From: Lachnospiraceae bacterium
GTDB lineage: Bacteria; Bacillota; Clostridia; Lachnospirales; Lachnospiraceae
Reading direction: 5' to 3'
Assembly: GCA_910575275.1 (NCBI GenBank)
Contig: CAJTEE010000003.1
Location: 278,261 to 342,260 of the forward strand
Length of the DNA stretch: 64,000 nucleotides
Of the stretch, positions 1 to 9,839 are shown piece after piece. A model generated the notes under the pieces. It searched no databases. It was given only the letters and a program-made list of their open reading frames with translations, and was not told the DNA's origin. A program made the position numbers and the translations under genes. Position 1 is the stretch's first letter. Each line of letters begins with the position of its first letter.

Positions 1-2
1 TG

Positions 3-1682
3 GAGCAGCCGCAGATGTATAAGCCCGAGGTGTACGAGACGCTTCTGCACCGCATGCAGCCGATCTATGCGCAAACGAAGGGGTTGGGCAACAAGACGAT
101 CGTCTCGGCCGTGGAGCAGGCGCTAAAGGTCCGCGTGCTGGAGCGGGATTATCTGCCGGCTGCGCTCCGGGAGAAAAACGAACTTGCAGAATACAATTTT
201 GCGATCGAGCATATCCATTTCCCGGCGGATGAGACGGAGCTTTTGTTTGCGAGAAAACGGCTGGTCTATGATGAATTTTTTCTGTTCCTGCTCGCGGTGC
301 GCGGGCTTAAGGAGAAGCGGCAGGAGGGAAAAAGCGGCTACGTGATGGAGCGGGCTGCGCTTTCGGGAAAGCTTCATGACGCGCTTCCGTACAAGCTTAC
401 CACGGCGCAGGAACGCACGCTTTCGGAGGTGTTTGGCGATCTGAAGGGCGGCGCGGTCATGAACCGGCTGATCCAGGGAGACGTGGGCTCGGGAAAAACG
501 ATCATCGCGGTGCTGGCGCTTCTCTTAGCCGCCGAAAACGGATACCAGGGTGCTTTGATGGCGCCGACCGAGGTGCTGGCAAAGCAGCATTTCGAGTCGG
601 TGACAGACCTGTTTACGGAGCATGGGATCGAAAAAAACGTGATCCTCGTAACCGGCTCCATGACTGCGAAGGAGAAACGGGCCGCGTATGAGCGGATCGC
701 TTCGCATGAGGCCGACATCATTATCGGGACACATGCGCTGATACAGGAAAAGGTCGTGTACGATAAGCTGGCGCTCGTCATCACGGATGAGCAGCACCGG
801 TTCGGCGTCTCGCAGCGGGAGATGCTGGGAAGCAAGGGGGAGCGCCCGCATATCCTCGTGATGAGTGCGACGCCGATCCCCCGGACATTAGCGATCATCC
901 TCTATGGAGATCTGGATATTTCGGTCATCGACGAGCTGCCGGCCAACCGGCTTCCGATCAAGAACTGCGTGGTCGGGACGGACTACAGGGAGCGGGCTTA
1001 CCGGTTCATCGCGGGAGAGGCTAAGAAAGGACGACAGGCGTATGTGATCTGCCCCATGGTGGAGGAGAGCGAGATGATCGAGGCGGAAAACGTGCTCGAC
1101 TACACGAAGCTTCTCCGGGAAAAGCTACCGGGGCTTACGGTGGAATATCTGCACGGGAAGCTGAAGGCAAAGGAGAAGAACCGGATCATGGAGGAGTTTG
1201 CGGCCGGAACCATTCAGGTTCTTGTATCCACGACGGTCGTCGAGGTCGGCGTTAATGTGCCGAACGCGACGGTAATGATGATTGAAAATGCCGAGCGCTT
1301 CGGGTTGGCGCAGCTTCATCAGCTCCGCGGCCGGGTCGGGCGCGGCAGAGAGCAGTCCTACTGCATCATGGTGGATGCGTCCGGGGATGCGGACAAAAAT
1401 AAGCGATTGCAGGTGCTGAACCGTTCAAACGACGGCTTTTTTATCGCCTCCGAGGACCTGCGGCTTCGCGGCCCGGGAGATATTTTTGGGCTCCGGCAGA
1501 GCGGCGACATGGAATTTAAACTGGCGGATATTTACACGGATGCGGTGACCTTGAAACAGGTATCGGAGGATGTGGATGCGCTGCTTTCGGAGGATGAAGG
1601 GCTGGAACGGCCGGAGCATGAGGCGCTTAAGAGAAAGCTGGGGCAATACTTGGAACGAAGCTATGAGCGGCTGAATTTATAA
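3..1682 (+). CDS. recG: ATP-dependent DNA helicase RecG, 5'-truncated by the window edge
   Basis: RecG is a superfamily 2 helicase that remodels stalled replication forks and branched recombination intermediates. The frame is open to the window edge, so the first ~120 residues of a normal ~680-residue protein (most of the wedge/OB domain) lie outside. Counting from the first Met at base 15, Walker A GDVGSGKT lies near residue 155 and the motif II DEQH near residue 258. SATPIPRTLA follows, and the arginine-finger motif GRVGRG lies near residue 440. The C-terminal RecG-type domain with FGLRQSG is complete and ends at TAA. topB follows 48 bases downstream on the same strand, so cotranscription is plausible. 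All core motifs are intact, so the gene should be functional apart from the missing start. Confidence 0.96.
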   Translation, partial: EQPQMYKPEVYETLLHRMQPIYAQTKGLGNKTIVSAVEQALKVRVLERDYLPAALREKNELAEYNFAIEHIHFPADETELLFARKRLVYDEFFLFLLAVRGLKEKRQEGKSGYVMERAALSGKLHDALPYKLTTAQERTLSEVFGDLKGGAVMNRLIQGDVGSGKTIIAVLALLLAAENGYQGALMAPTEVLAKQHFESVTDLFTEHGIEKNVILVTGSMTAKEKRAAYERIASHEADIIIGTHALIQEKVVYDKLALVITDEQHRFGVSQREMLGSKGERPHILVMSATPIPRTLAIILYGDLDISVIDELPANRLPIKNCVVGTDYRERAYRFIAGEAKKGRQAYVICPMVEESEMIEAENVLDYTKLLREKLPGLTVEYLHGKLKAKEKNRIMEEFAAGTIQVLVSTTVVEVGVNVPNATVMMIENAERFGLAQLHQLRGRVGRGREQSYCIMVDASGDADKNKRLQVLNRSNDGFFIASEDLRLRGPGDIFGLRQSGDMEFKLADIYTDAVTLKQVSEDVDALLSEDEGLERPEHEALKRKLGQYLERSYERLNL

Positions 1683-1730
1683 TAAAACAGGATTGATTTT
1701 TGCCGGCAGCGGGTAAGGAGGGAATCTATT

Positions 1731-4085
1731 TTGAAATCACTTGTAATTGCGGAGAAACCGTCGGTGGCGCGGGATATTGCGCGGGTTCTGCAGTGTAAAA
1801 GGAATCTAAACGGCGCGATCGAGGGGGAGCGTTATATCGTGACCTGGGGGTTGGGGCATCTGGTGGAGTTGGCGGAGCCCGAGGATTATGATAAGAAATA
1901 TAAGGAGTGGAAGCTTGTCGACCTGCCGATGATGCCGGAGGTATTCCGGCTCGAGGTAATCAAACAGACGGCCAGGCAGTACCAGGCGGTGAAGGCGCAG
2001 CTTCACAGAAAGGACGTGAGGGAGATCATCATCGCCACGGATGCCGGCCGGGAGGGTGAGCTGGTGGCCAGGCTGATCTTGAAGAAGGCCGGGGCGGATA
2101 AGCCTTTAAAGCGGCTTTGGATCTCGTCGGTGACGGACAAGGCGATCCGGGAGGGCTTCGAACGGTTAAAGGACGGCAGAGAGTATGAGTCGCTTTATGA
2201 CGCGGCCATGTGCCGGGCCGAGGCGGACTGGCTGGTGGGGATGAATGCGACGCGGGCCCTGACGTGTAAGTACAACGCGCAGCTCTCCTGCGGCCGCGTC
2301 CAGACGCCGACGTTAGCGATCATCGCCAAGCGCGAGGAGCAGATCAAAAACTTTGTGCCGAAGCCGTATTACGGGATTCGCGGGAGATCCGGGGAGCTTT
2401 CGCTCACCTGGCAGGATGAGAAATCGAAAAGCCTCTGGTCGTTTGACAAGATGCGGATGGAGGAGCTTTTGAAGCGGCTTAAGGGGGAAAAGGCGGTCGT
2501 GGCTCAGATCCGACGCCTCCCGAAGAAGGCCGAGCCGCCGCTTCTCTATGATCTCACGGAGCTGCAGCGGGAGGCCAGTCGCCGGTTTGACTACTCGGCC
2601 AAGCAGACCTTGAATATCATGCAGCGTCTGTATGAGAATCACAAGGTCCTGACGTATCCGCGGACCGATTCGAGGTATTTAAGCGCCGATATTGTGCCGA
2701 CGATCAAGGAGCGGCTTCGGGCGTGCGCGGTGGGGCCATATCGGACGGTTGCCGGGGCGATTTCCAAGAAGCCGATTGTGGCAAAACCGTCCTTTGTCAA
2801 CGACGCCAGGGTATCGGACCATCACGCGATCATCCCGACCGAGCAGTTTGTCGATTTAAGCCATATGACGATCGACGAGCGGCGGATCTATGATCTGGTC
2901 GTGCGGCGGTTTCTGGCGGTCCTCTCCCCGGCGTGCGAGTATGAGCAGGTGAAGCTTTCCGTAAAGGCCGGCGGGGAGACGTTTATGGCCGGCGGAACCG
3001 TGATCAAGAACATGGGCTGGCGCGAGATCTATGCAAAAGATGAGGCTGACGCGGCGTCACAGAATCAGGCCCGGACGGGAGCAGGAGCGGTGTTTGGCGG
3101 CATCGAAGGGGACGAATTTGACGAGACGGATATGGCGGGAGATGGTCTTCCTGGCTTGGGCCCGGAGGGGGCGGCCGAGGTCTCGGGCGGCGTGGTGGCA
3201 GGTATATCTGCGGGGGTGTCCGGTACTTTGGCATCTGTGGGAGTGCTTTTGAACCTTAAGGAGGGAGACGTCCTTCCGTCTGTGGCCTTCTCGATGACCG
3301 AGGGGAAGACGAAGCCGCCGGCCCGTTTTACCGAGGCGTCGCTTCTCTCCGCGATGGAGAATCCGGCCGCGTATATGGAGTCGGGGAATCAAGCCATGGC
3401 GAAGACGCTAAGCGAGACAGGAGGCTTAGGGACCGTGGCGACGAGGGCCGATATCATCGAAAAGCTGTTTGCGGGCTTTCTTCTGGAAAAACGCGGGAAG
3501 GAGATCTATCTGACCTCGAAGGCAAAGCAGCTTCTTACGCTGGCGCCGGAGGAGCTAAGAAAGCCGGAGCTTACGGCGGAGTGGGAGATGAAGCTTGCAG
3601 GGATTGCAAAAGGGGAGCTTAAAAGGAGCGATTTCATGCGGGAGATCCGCACGTATGCCAGAGAGCTGATCGACGGGATCAAGGCAGGCGAGGGCACCTT
3701 CCGCCATGACAACATGACGAATAAAAAGTGTCCGAACTGCGGGAAGCCTTTACTCCTCGTAAAGGGCAAAAACAGCGAGCTTTTAGTCTGTCAGGACCGG
3801 GAGTGTGGCTATCGGGAAACCGTTTCCCGGACATCCAATGCGAGATGCCCGGTCTGCCATAAAAAACTCGAGCTTCGCGGCAAGGGAGACGGGCAGATCT
3901 TCGTGTGCCGCTGCGGGTATAAGGAGAAGCTCTCTGCGTTTAAGGAGAGGCGTGCCAAGGAGGGGGCAGGCGTGTCGAAAAAGGATGTAGCGCGGTATTT
4001 AAGCCGGCAGAGCAAGGAGGAGAAGGAGCCGCTAAACAATGCGTTTGCGCAGGCTTTGGCGGGAATTCGGGTGGAAAAGAAATAA
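1731..4085 (+). CDS. topB: DNA topoisomerase III (type IA), TTG start
   Basis: A type IA topoisomerase that decatenates and relaxes negatively supercoiled DNA through a single-strand break. The start is TTG at 1731, chosen because AAGGAGG sits at 1715-1721 and because translation gives the family N-terminus MKSLVIAEKPSVARDI (Toprim). The second Toprim acidic motif, DAGREGE, is near residue 105. The active-site Tyr is in YPRTDSRYL near residue 309. The C-terminus carries two Cys-rich zinc-ribbon modules (CPNCG...CQDREC and CPVCH...CRCG). Odd point: residues ~437-505 hold a Gly/Ala-rich, acidic, low-complexity insertion just after the GWREIY motif, where family members are usually compact. The total of 784 residues is longer than most TopB proteins. 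It follows recG closely. Confidence 0.95.
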   Translation: MKSLVIAEKPSVARDIARVLQCKRNLNGAIEGERYIVTWGLGHLVELAEPEDYDKKYKEWKLVDLPMMPEVFRLEVIKQTARQYQAVKAQLHRKDVREIIIATDAGREGELVARLILKKAGADKPLKRLWISSVTDKAIREGFERLKDGREYESLYDAAMCRAEADWLVGMNATRALTCKYNAQLSCGRVQTPTLAIIAKREEQIKNFVPKPYYGIRGRSGELSLTWQDEKSKSLWSFDKMRMEELLKRLKGEKAVVAQIRRLPKKAEPPLLYDLTELQREASRRFDYSAKQTLNIMQRLYENHKVLTYPRTDSRYLSADIVPTIKERLRACAVGPYRTVAGAISKKPIVAKPSFVNDARVSDHHAIIPTEQFVDLSHMTIDERRIYDLVVRRFLAVLSPACEYEQVKLSVKAGGETFMAGGTVIKNMGWREIYAKDEADAASQNQARTGAGAVFGGIEGDEFDETDMAGDGLPGLGPEGAAEVSGGVVAGISAGVSGTLASVGVLLNLKEGDVLPSVAFSMTEGKTKPPARFTEASLLSAMENPAAYMESGNQAMAKTLSETGGLGTVATRADIIEKLFAGFLLEKRGKEIYLTSKAKQLLTLAPEELRKPELTAEWEMKLAGIAKGELKRSDFMREIRTYARELIDGIKAGEGTFRHDNMTNKKCPNCGKPLLLVKGKNSELLVCQDRECGYRETVSRTSNARCPVCHKKLELRGKGDGQIFVCRCGYKEKLSAFKERRAKEGAGVSKKDVARYLSRQSKEEKEPLNNAFAQALAGIRVEKK

Positions 4086-4171
4086 AGAAGCGGGAACTTT
4101 AGAGCCTTTTCGGAACCGGACATGCAGCCGTTCCATAGATATAAAAGGAAGACTTTTGTAAGGCGGAAACC

Positions 4172-5908
4172 ATGGCAGAGGGGATGAACCAGAAGGCGGA
4201 TAATCTTTTGAATCTGGCGCTCGATGTGTCGGGGGCAGAGCGGGAAAGAACGGGAGATTTAAATGTCGGATACGACCGGGAGGAGCGGACCTGGGAGCTG
4301 ATCGTGAAATACAGCGGGGATCTGGAGAGCACGCTTTTTTCACGTTTTCCGATGGAGCAGTATCCAGGTCTTACCTTTTATGGACTTTTAGAGGGCTTTG
4401 CCGTGCTCACGGTGCCGGAGAGCCTGGTGTCCTCTGTGATCGGACTGGAACAAATTGAATATGCGGAAAAACCCAAGAGGCTGTATTTTGCCGTGAATCA
4501 GGCAAGAGCGGCCTCTTGTCTTTTGCAGGTACAGCAGGGGGCGAAGGGGCTTTTGGGCCACAGTATCCTGGTCGCGGTGATTGATTCAGGAATTGATTAT
4601 TGCCACGACGATTTCCGGAACGCCGACGGGAGCACACGGATCGTAAGGCTGTTCGATCAGATGACCGGAGAGGTCTATGAGAGAGAACAGATCAACGAGG
4701 CACTGCGTACCGGAGACCGGGAGGCAGCCAGGAAAATTGTACCATCCTTTGACATCAGCGGGCACGGGAGTGCGGTGGCGGGGATCGCGGCGGGAAATGG
4801 GCGGGAAAGCGGGGGACGATACCGCGGCGTGGCGCCGGAGAGTGAGCTCCTTATTGTACGCCTGGGGACGGCAGATCCAGATGGCTTCCCGCGAACGACA
4901 CAGGTCATGGAGGGCGTGGATTTTGCGGTGCGCACGGCAGAGGAGCTGGGAGTGCCGGTGGCAATCAATTTAAGCTTTGGAAACACGTATGGCTCTCACG
5001 ACGGCAACGGGCTTTTGGAGCGGTATTTGAGCAGCGTGGCAGAGCGGGGAAGAAGCGTGTTTGTGATCGGAACCGGGAATGAAGGGGATGCGGGAGGGCA
5101 TACCTCGGGCGTGCTTGCGGCAGGGGAGGACGCGGTGATCGAGCTTTCGGCCGCGCCCTATGAGACCGGGTTTGGCGTACAGCTCTGGAAAAGCTATGAG
5201 GACAGCTTTGACGTGTATATAAGCAATCCGGCGCAGACGCGGACGGAGCGGATCGGGCCGGAGCCGGGAGCGAGGAGGATTAATATGGGCCAGACGGAGC
5301 TTCTTACGTATTTCGGAGAACCGGGGCCGTTTAACGGGGCACAGGAAATATACGTTGATTTCGTGCCGGGGGAGAGCTATGTGGAGAGCGGGATCTGGCG
5401 GTTTACGCTCCGCGCGGGAGCGGAGGGCGGAGGCCGATATGATTTCTGGCTCCCGTCATCCTCGGCGGTGGGCCGCGCGACCAGATTTCTGCGCCCGACG
5501 CCGGATGTGACGCTCACGATTCCCTCAACGGCCCTGCGTCCGATTTCCGTCGGCGCGTATGACGATGCGACGCTGTCGTATGCGCCGTTTTCGGGGCGCG
5601 GGGATACGAGAGTGTACGGGATTCAAAAGCCGGATCTTGTGGCGCCGGGCGTGGGAATCGTGACGGTAAAGGCCGGAGGTGGCTACGCGCCCGTGACCGG
5701 GACATCGTTCGCTGCCCCGTTTGTGACCGGGGCGGCGGCGCTTTTGATGGAGTGGGGGATCATGAGGGGGAATGATCCGTATCTGTATGGGGATAAGGTG
5801 AAGGCGTATTTGAGGAAGGGGGCGAGGAGTCTGCCGGGGTTTGAGGTGTTCCCGAATCCTCAGGTAGGCTATGGGGCGTTGTGCGTCGGGGATAGTATAC
5901 CAATATAA
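4172..5908 (+). CDS. S8 (subtilisin-like) serine protease, Csp-like
   Basis: A 578-residue subtilase with all three catalytic residues: Asp138 in VAVIDSGIDY, His198 in SGHGSAVAGIAAG and Ser512 in GTSFAAPFVTGAAALL. The first ~120 residues look like a prodomain. A large insertion, probably a beta-sandwich, separates the His and Ser blocks. This layout matches the clostridial CspA/B/C group and its vegetative paralogues (family knowledge). Csp proteases process the spore-cortex hydrolase during germination, but paralogues with other roles are common, so the function is not fixed. No signal peptide is visible. ATG at 4172 has AAGGCGG about 8 bases upstream. Just downstream the composition turns AT-rich and a decayed region begins. 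Confidence 0.88.
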   Translation: MAEGMNQKADNLLNLALDVSGAERERTGDLNVGYDREERTWELIVKYSGDLESTLFSRFPMEQYPGLTFYGLLEGFAVLTVPESLVSSVIGLEQIEYAEKPKRLYFAVNQARAASCLLQVQQGAKGLLGHSILVAVIDSGIDYCHDDFRNADGSTRIVRLFDQMTGEVYEREQINEALRTGDREAARKIVPSFDISGHGSAVAGIAAGNGRESGGRYRGVAPESELLIVRLGTADPDGFPRTTQVMEGVDFAVRTAEELGVPVAINLSFGNTYGSHDGNGLLERYLSSVAERGRSVFVIGTGNEGDAGGHTSGVLAAGEDAVIELSAAPYETGFGVQLWKSYEDSFDVYISNPAQTRTERIGPEPGARRINMGQTELLTYFGEPGPFNGAQEIYVDFVPGESYVESGIWRFTLRAGAEGGGRYDFWLPSSSAVGRATRFLRPTPDVTLTIPSTALRPISVGAYDDATLSYAPFSGRGDTRVYGIQKPDLVAPGVGIVTVKAGGGYAPVTGTSFAAPFVTGAAALLMEWGIMRGNDPYLYGDKVKAYLRKGARSLPGFEVFPNPQVGYGALCVGDSIPI

Positions 5909-5934
5909 ATCACATGAGATAAAAATAGAAATGG

Positions 5935-6497
5935 ATGGAATGTGTGCTGAATACATTAAAAAAAATAAGTGCGATAAAAAATAAGCAATATACGACGATA
6001 ATTCATTCGAGAGAATACCATGAGCGGATTATTGGAAAAAAAGGTGAATTTTACGTTCTGGCAAGAGTAGGCGCATATAGCTTCGCGGATTGTTATGTTG
6101 TTTTTAGGGACAATACCAAATGGGGTGCGGCAGTAGTAGAGACTATTAACACTAGTTGGGGGGGGGGGTGAAACGTCCTCAATTTCAAAATCATGCTGTA
6201 TCAATTTGTGAGGATAGTCAAGGGAATTATATTAATTTAAATGAGGCACATTTTATTTGTGGAATAATGAATACTCCTGTTGCATTCGAATATGTTCAAA
6301 AGTCGTCAGATTCCCGTTCATATCCAGTTAGGCCCTGTATTTACATTCCCAAATACAATAAAGAAAATATGATACATGAAAAAATCTCTAATCTTTCAAA
6401 AGAAGCACATATAAATTTTGATAATGAACAAAAGATTCGAAAAATTATGGAAGAGTTGAATGATTTATATCTTATCATTACAAAAAGAAATAAATAG
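5935..6497 (+). pseudogene. C-terminal remnant of an Eco57I-like DNA methyltransferase, frameshifted at a G run
   Basis: Two short frames read through as one protein if the 11-G run at 6158-6168 gains one G or loses two. The first part contains ARVGAYSFADCYVVFRDNTKW. The second continues with YICGIMN-type residues, SSDSRSYPVRPCIYIPKYN and a C-terminal helix. From memory of the family, this matches the target-recognition C-terminus of adenine-specific Eco57I/type IIG/BREX-like methyltransferases. No catalytic NPPY motif is present, and an in-frame stop lies at 5926-5928, so the N-terminal catalytic part is missing. The stretch is AT-rich compared with the protease gene 27 bases upstream, which suggests horizontal origin. 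I call it a remnant. Whether the G run once gave phase variation is inference. Confidence 0.7.
6158..6168. repeat. Homopolymeric run of 11 G
   Basis: Eleven consecutive G residues lie exactly at the frame break of the methyltransferase remnant. Runs of this length slip readily in replication and are classical contingency sites in restriction-modification genes. Here the catalytic domain is absent, so a present-day switch is unlikely. The run is also a place where sequencing error could create the apparent frameshift. Confidence 0.9.
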
Positions 6498-6693
6498 TTG
6501 AATTTGTTTGCTATGTCTACTGAGGGAAATGATTGTACTAGAAAATAAAAGTAGAGATATTTGGAAGTAATTCAGGAAACAGTATATTTGCCTATTGGAA
6601 ATGCCATGGTGTCATGAAGTAGAATGTCCAAAACTCATACATGGATATAGTTTCAGTCAGAAAATAAAAATTAAGATTCAGGGGGAGGCCGGT

Positions 6694-7408
6694 ATGGCAG
6701 AAAGTCAGAACATAGAATGGAAAGAATCTTAGCGTGATGAGTATTTAAAATGGATTTGTGGTTTTGCCAATGCACAAGGCGGCAAAATATACATTGGAGC
6801 AGATGATAATGGTACGATAATTGGAGCTGAGAATAGTAAAAAGCTGTTAGAGGATATTCCAAATAAAGTCAGAGATGTCCTTGGCATCATTGTAGATGTA
6901 AATTTTTTGACACAAGATGGAACGGGTTATATTGAAATATGTGCTAATCCCAGCAGTTATCCTGTAAATTTCAAAGAGGAGCAGCATCATCGGAGCGGAA
7001 GCACAAAGCAACTTCTTAAAGGTGCAGCGTTGAGCGAGTTCGAATATAGCAAATGGATTTTTCCGCGCAGGCTATGTTGAGACATGGGGACGTGGAATAG
7101 AGAAAATATGAGAAGAATGTAAAAGTTATGGTGTACCAATTCCTGAATATATACTACATTTAGAAGATATCATGGTGAAATTTACGTGTTTAGAGCAGTC
7201 TAAAGTGCAAAATGAATTAAATGGCACTTTAGAAGAAAACATATTATCAGCAATAAAAGAAAATCCTAAAGTGATACAAGCTCAGATTGCCGTAAAAGGG
7301 GACTGCTCAGAGAGAACAGTGAAACGAATCATGAAAGAAATGGTTGGGAAAAATATCATTGAACGTGTTGGCGGTCGTAAAATGGGAAAATGGGTAAAAA
7401 TAAAATAA
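6694..7408 (+). pseudogene. Broken AlbA_2 (Schlafen-type) ATP-binding transcriptional regulator
   Basis: ATG at 6694, after a GGGGGAGG ribosome site, starts an AlbA_2-type domain: IEWKES, a TAG stop where Trp is expected, then WICGFANAQGGKIYIG, and RSGSTKQ further on. The frame is lost near 7060. In another frame the C-terminal part resumes with FFRAGYVETWGRGIEKI, a TGA stop, and an intact tail from about 7172 that looks like a winged-helix domain (QIAVKGDCSERTVKRIMKEM). Intact relatives have AlbA_2, an HATPase_c_4-like middle and a wHTH end, about 400-480 residues long. Here the middle is shortened, so there is an internal deletion, a frameshift and two stops. The region is AT-rich like its upstream neighbour. 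Such regulators are common in phage and mobile islands. Confidence 0.8.
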
Positions 7409-7697
7409 TACTTCGGCAGATTACTTGCTTTAATTTGTATAGTCTATGTTACGAATGTCAAATAAGAATTGCAGTTTGATATTGAAACTGCTCTACATTT
7501 TCACAAAAAATCAGATTTTACTTGTATTTGAAAAAAGGGGAAATGTATAGAGTTATTCAGGACGGATTGTATCAAAGTGATTTTGATAAGTTATTGCTTG
7601 GATTTGGCAATAAGAGGCAGATATTACAGCAATTTTAAATCTGAGGATTTTAAGATCTGAAACAAAAAAAGGCTACAGCAAAAGAGGAATCCTTTAT
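7409..7697. other. AT-rich stretch without a recognisable gene
   Basis: About 290 bases between two pseudogenes. A 31-codon open frame from the ATG at 7543 matches nothing I recognise. No terminator or promoter was convincing. It is most likely decayed mobile-element DNA. Confidence 0.5.
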
Positions 7698-9804
7698 ATG
7701 GTTATATATATGGATGTACCGCTTTCAGGAGAACAGCGGTTATTGATCGAGAATGCGCTGCAGGGAAAAAATATTCTTGTGGATGCCTGCATTGGAAGCG
7801 GAAAAACTACGGCCATCCAGGTTTTATGTAACGAATTACCGGCTGCGAAACGGATCCTGTATTTGACCTATAACAGACTTTTAAAAATAGATGCGAGATC
7901 CAAGATAAAAAAGAGGAATGTTACGGTAACAAACTATCATGGCTTTGCGTATATGGCGTTAAAGAGCGCTCATAAATCGGCAGGAATATCGGATCTCATA
8001 CAGACGTTTCTTAAGGAAAAGCCGTTCATTGAAAAATATGACATTCTGATTCTCGATGAATACCAGGATATTGAGCAGGAGCTGGCCGAGCTGCTGTGGA
8101 TGATAAAAGAACGCAATCCAAAGATGCAGATGATTGCGGTTGGCGATATGGAGCAAAAATATATGACAAAACAACATTAAATGTTGAGTCGTTTATGAAA
8201 GAATTTCTGGAAGAGCCGGTCAGGCTGCAATTTACCCAATGCTTTCGCTTATCGAATGATCTGGCGGCCATGCTTGGAAGGGTATGGAAAAAACAAATAA
8301 AGGGGGTAAATGATCGGTGTAAGGTTGAGGAAATGACGAAGGAGGAGGCCGCCGCGTTTTTAGCCGGACAGGAGCGGGAGATATTTTGTGCCTGGGGGCA
8401 AGAACAGGGGCGATGTCCGATACGTTAAATCTTCTGGAAGAAAGGTATCCGTATAAATTCAATAAGGAAACCGTGTATGCAACGATATCCGATCATGATT
8501 CGATGGGAAAGACAGAGCCAGGGGAAGACTCTGCAATCTTTACCACTTATGACAGCAGCAAAGGGCTGGAAAGAAAAATTTGTGTCGCAGCCAGCAGAGG
8601 GAAAGATCGCGTTATTTTTGTGAAAAAAGAGATTCTATACGAAGGAGATACAAAACAGCTCGATCGACCAGAAAATATTGTTTTTAGTCTCGCTTGACAC
8701 GAGGCAGAGACGCTATCGAACGCAGGAGGCTACGCCGTTCGTGGACGAAGAACAAAGCAGATTGATTAAGGACAGGCTAAAGACACGCTTGCATCCGGAT
8801 GAGGCGGCGCAGGTTGAATGCCGGATCGATTTTTCCGACCGGGAAGGAGGCGGCATAAAGTTTTCGGCGAAGGGATTTGCGGATGTCGTGAAGGATGACA
8901 CGGTATATGAATTAAAGTTTGTATCGGAATTGACGCATGAACATTTTTTACAGTGCGCCTGCTATATGACTGCAATGGATTTACAAAAGGGAATTTTATG
9001 GAATACGAGAGATAATACTTTATACGGGATAGAAATTCCAAACAGAAGGGCTTTTTTGGATGCGGTAACCAGGGCCGTTACCAAAGGCGTGATGGAAGCA
9101 TACCACAATCCGGTTCAAAGCCTGCCGGAACACGCAGATCCGTTTGCGGTCATTGACACGGAGACAAACTGGAACGATGAGGTAATGTCGATCGGGGTAG
9201 TAATCGCTGATTCAAAAAGCCGGAAAAAATAGATTCCGTCTATTATATCCTCGAGCCGGAATATAGGGTCGGTGGAATGTATGCAGATGAATTGCATCTG
9301 GACGAAAAAGGAATCCGTGTGGCGGACAGAAGAAAGGCCTTAAACGAGATCGAAAAATGGCTGCAAACATACAAGGTCAAAAAGCTGTTTGCATATAACG
9401 CCTCTTTCGATCAAAAACATCTGCCGGAGTATGCAGAGTATGAATGGTATGATATCATGCGCTTGGCTGCATACCGCCAATACAACAAGGCCATTCCGGA
9501 TTCTGCAGACTGTTTTAAGACCGGAAGACTGAAACGGGGATACGGCGTTGAAAATATTCTGAAAATGCTGAAGAAAAATAATCTCTACAGGGAAACACAT
9601 AATGCTGTCCAGGATGCGAAAGATGAGCTGGAAATCATGCGCTTACTGGGACATGGGCTCCATGAATATGAGATCGCGCGGATATCGGCCAAGGGGACAG
9701 TGAACACGGGGCTGCAGCAAAATAAAGCGGAGCCTTTCAGAGAAGCCGCAAGGAACCCCGGCATCATAAGGGGGATTATGTCCAGGCTTTTCGGAAACAG
9801 ATAA
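7698..9804 (+). pseudogene. Broken helicase + PD-(D/E)XK nuclease + DEDD exonuclease fusion
   Basis: Successive frames join into one protein of about 700 residues. (1) From 7698: an SF1/UvrD-like N-terminus with Walker A ACIGSGKTTA and Walker B LILDEYQDIE. (2) A one-base shift near 8155 leads into TTLNVESFMKEF and FRLSNDLA. (3) A shift near 8390 leads to the motif TYDSSKGLERKICVA...ASRGKDRVIFV, where ~30 residues seem deleted between two similar CVA/A repeats. (4) A shift near 8680 leads to a PD-(D/E)XK block with GFADVV, YELKFV and a Q/C-x-x-Y helix. (5) A shift near 9225 lies inside a DEDD exonuclease: FAVIDTETNW (motif I), LFAYNASFDQKHL (II) and HNAVQDAKDELEI (III). Each domain still reads well, so decay is recent. 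No single product can be made. Confidence 0.82.
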
Positions 9805-9839
9805 CGGATTTAATTCCGAACACGGAGGACGACAGGGAG

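Noticed and set aside
2685..3454. GCCGATAT motifs inside topB (2685 and 3447), and another in the S8 gene (5433)
   Set aside because: They lie within coding sequence, far from any motility start, with no TTAA at 15-16 bases.
6158..6168. Active phase-variable restriction system
   Set aside because: The catalytic NPPY domain and any restriction subunit are missing, so a working switch is not supported.
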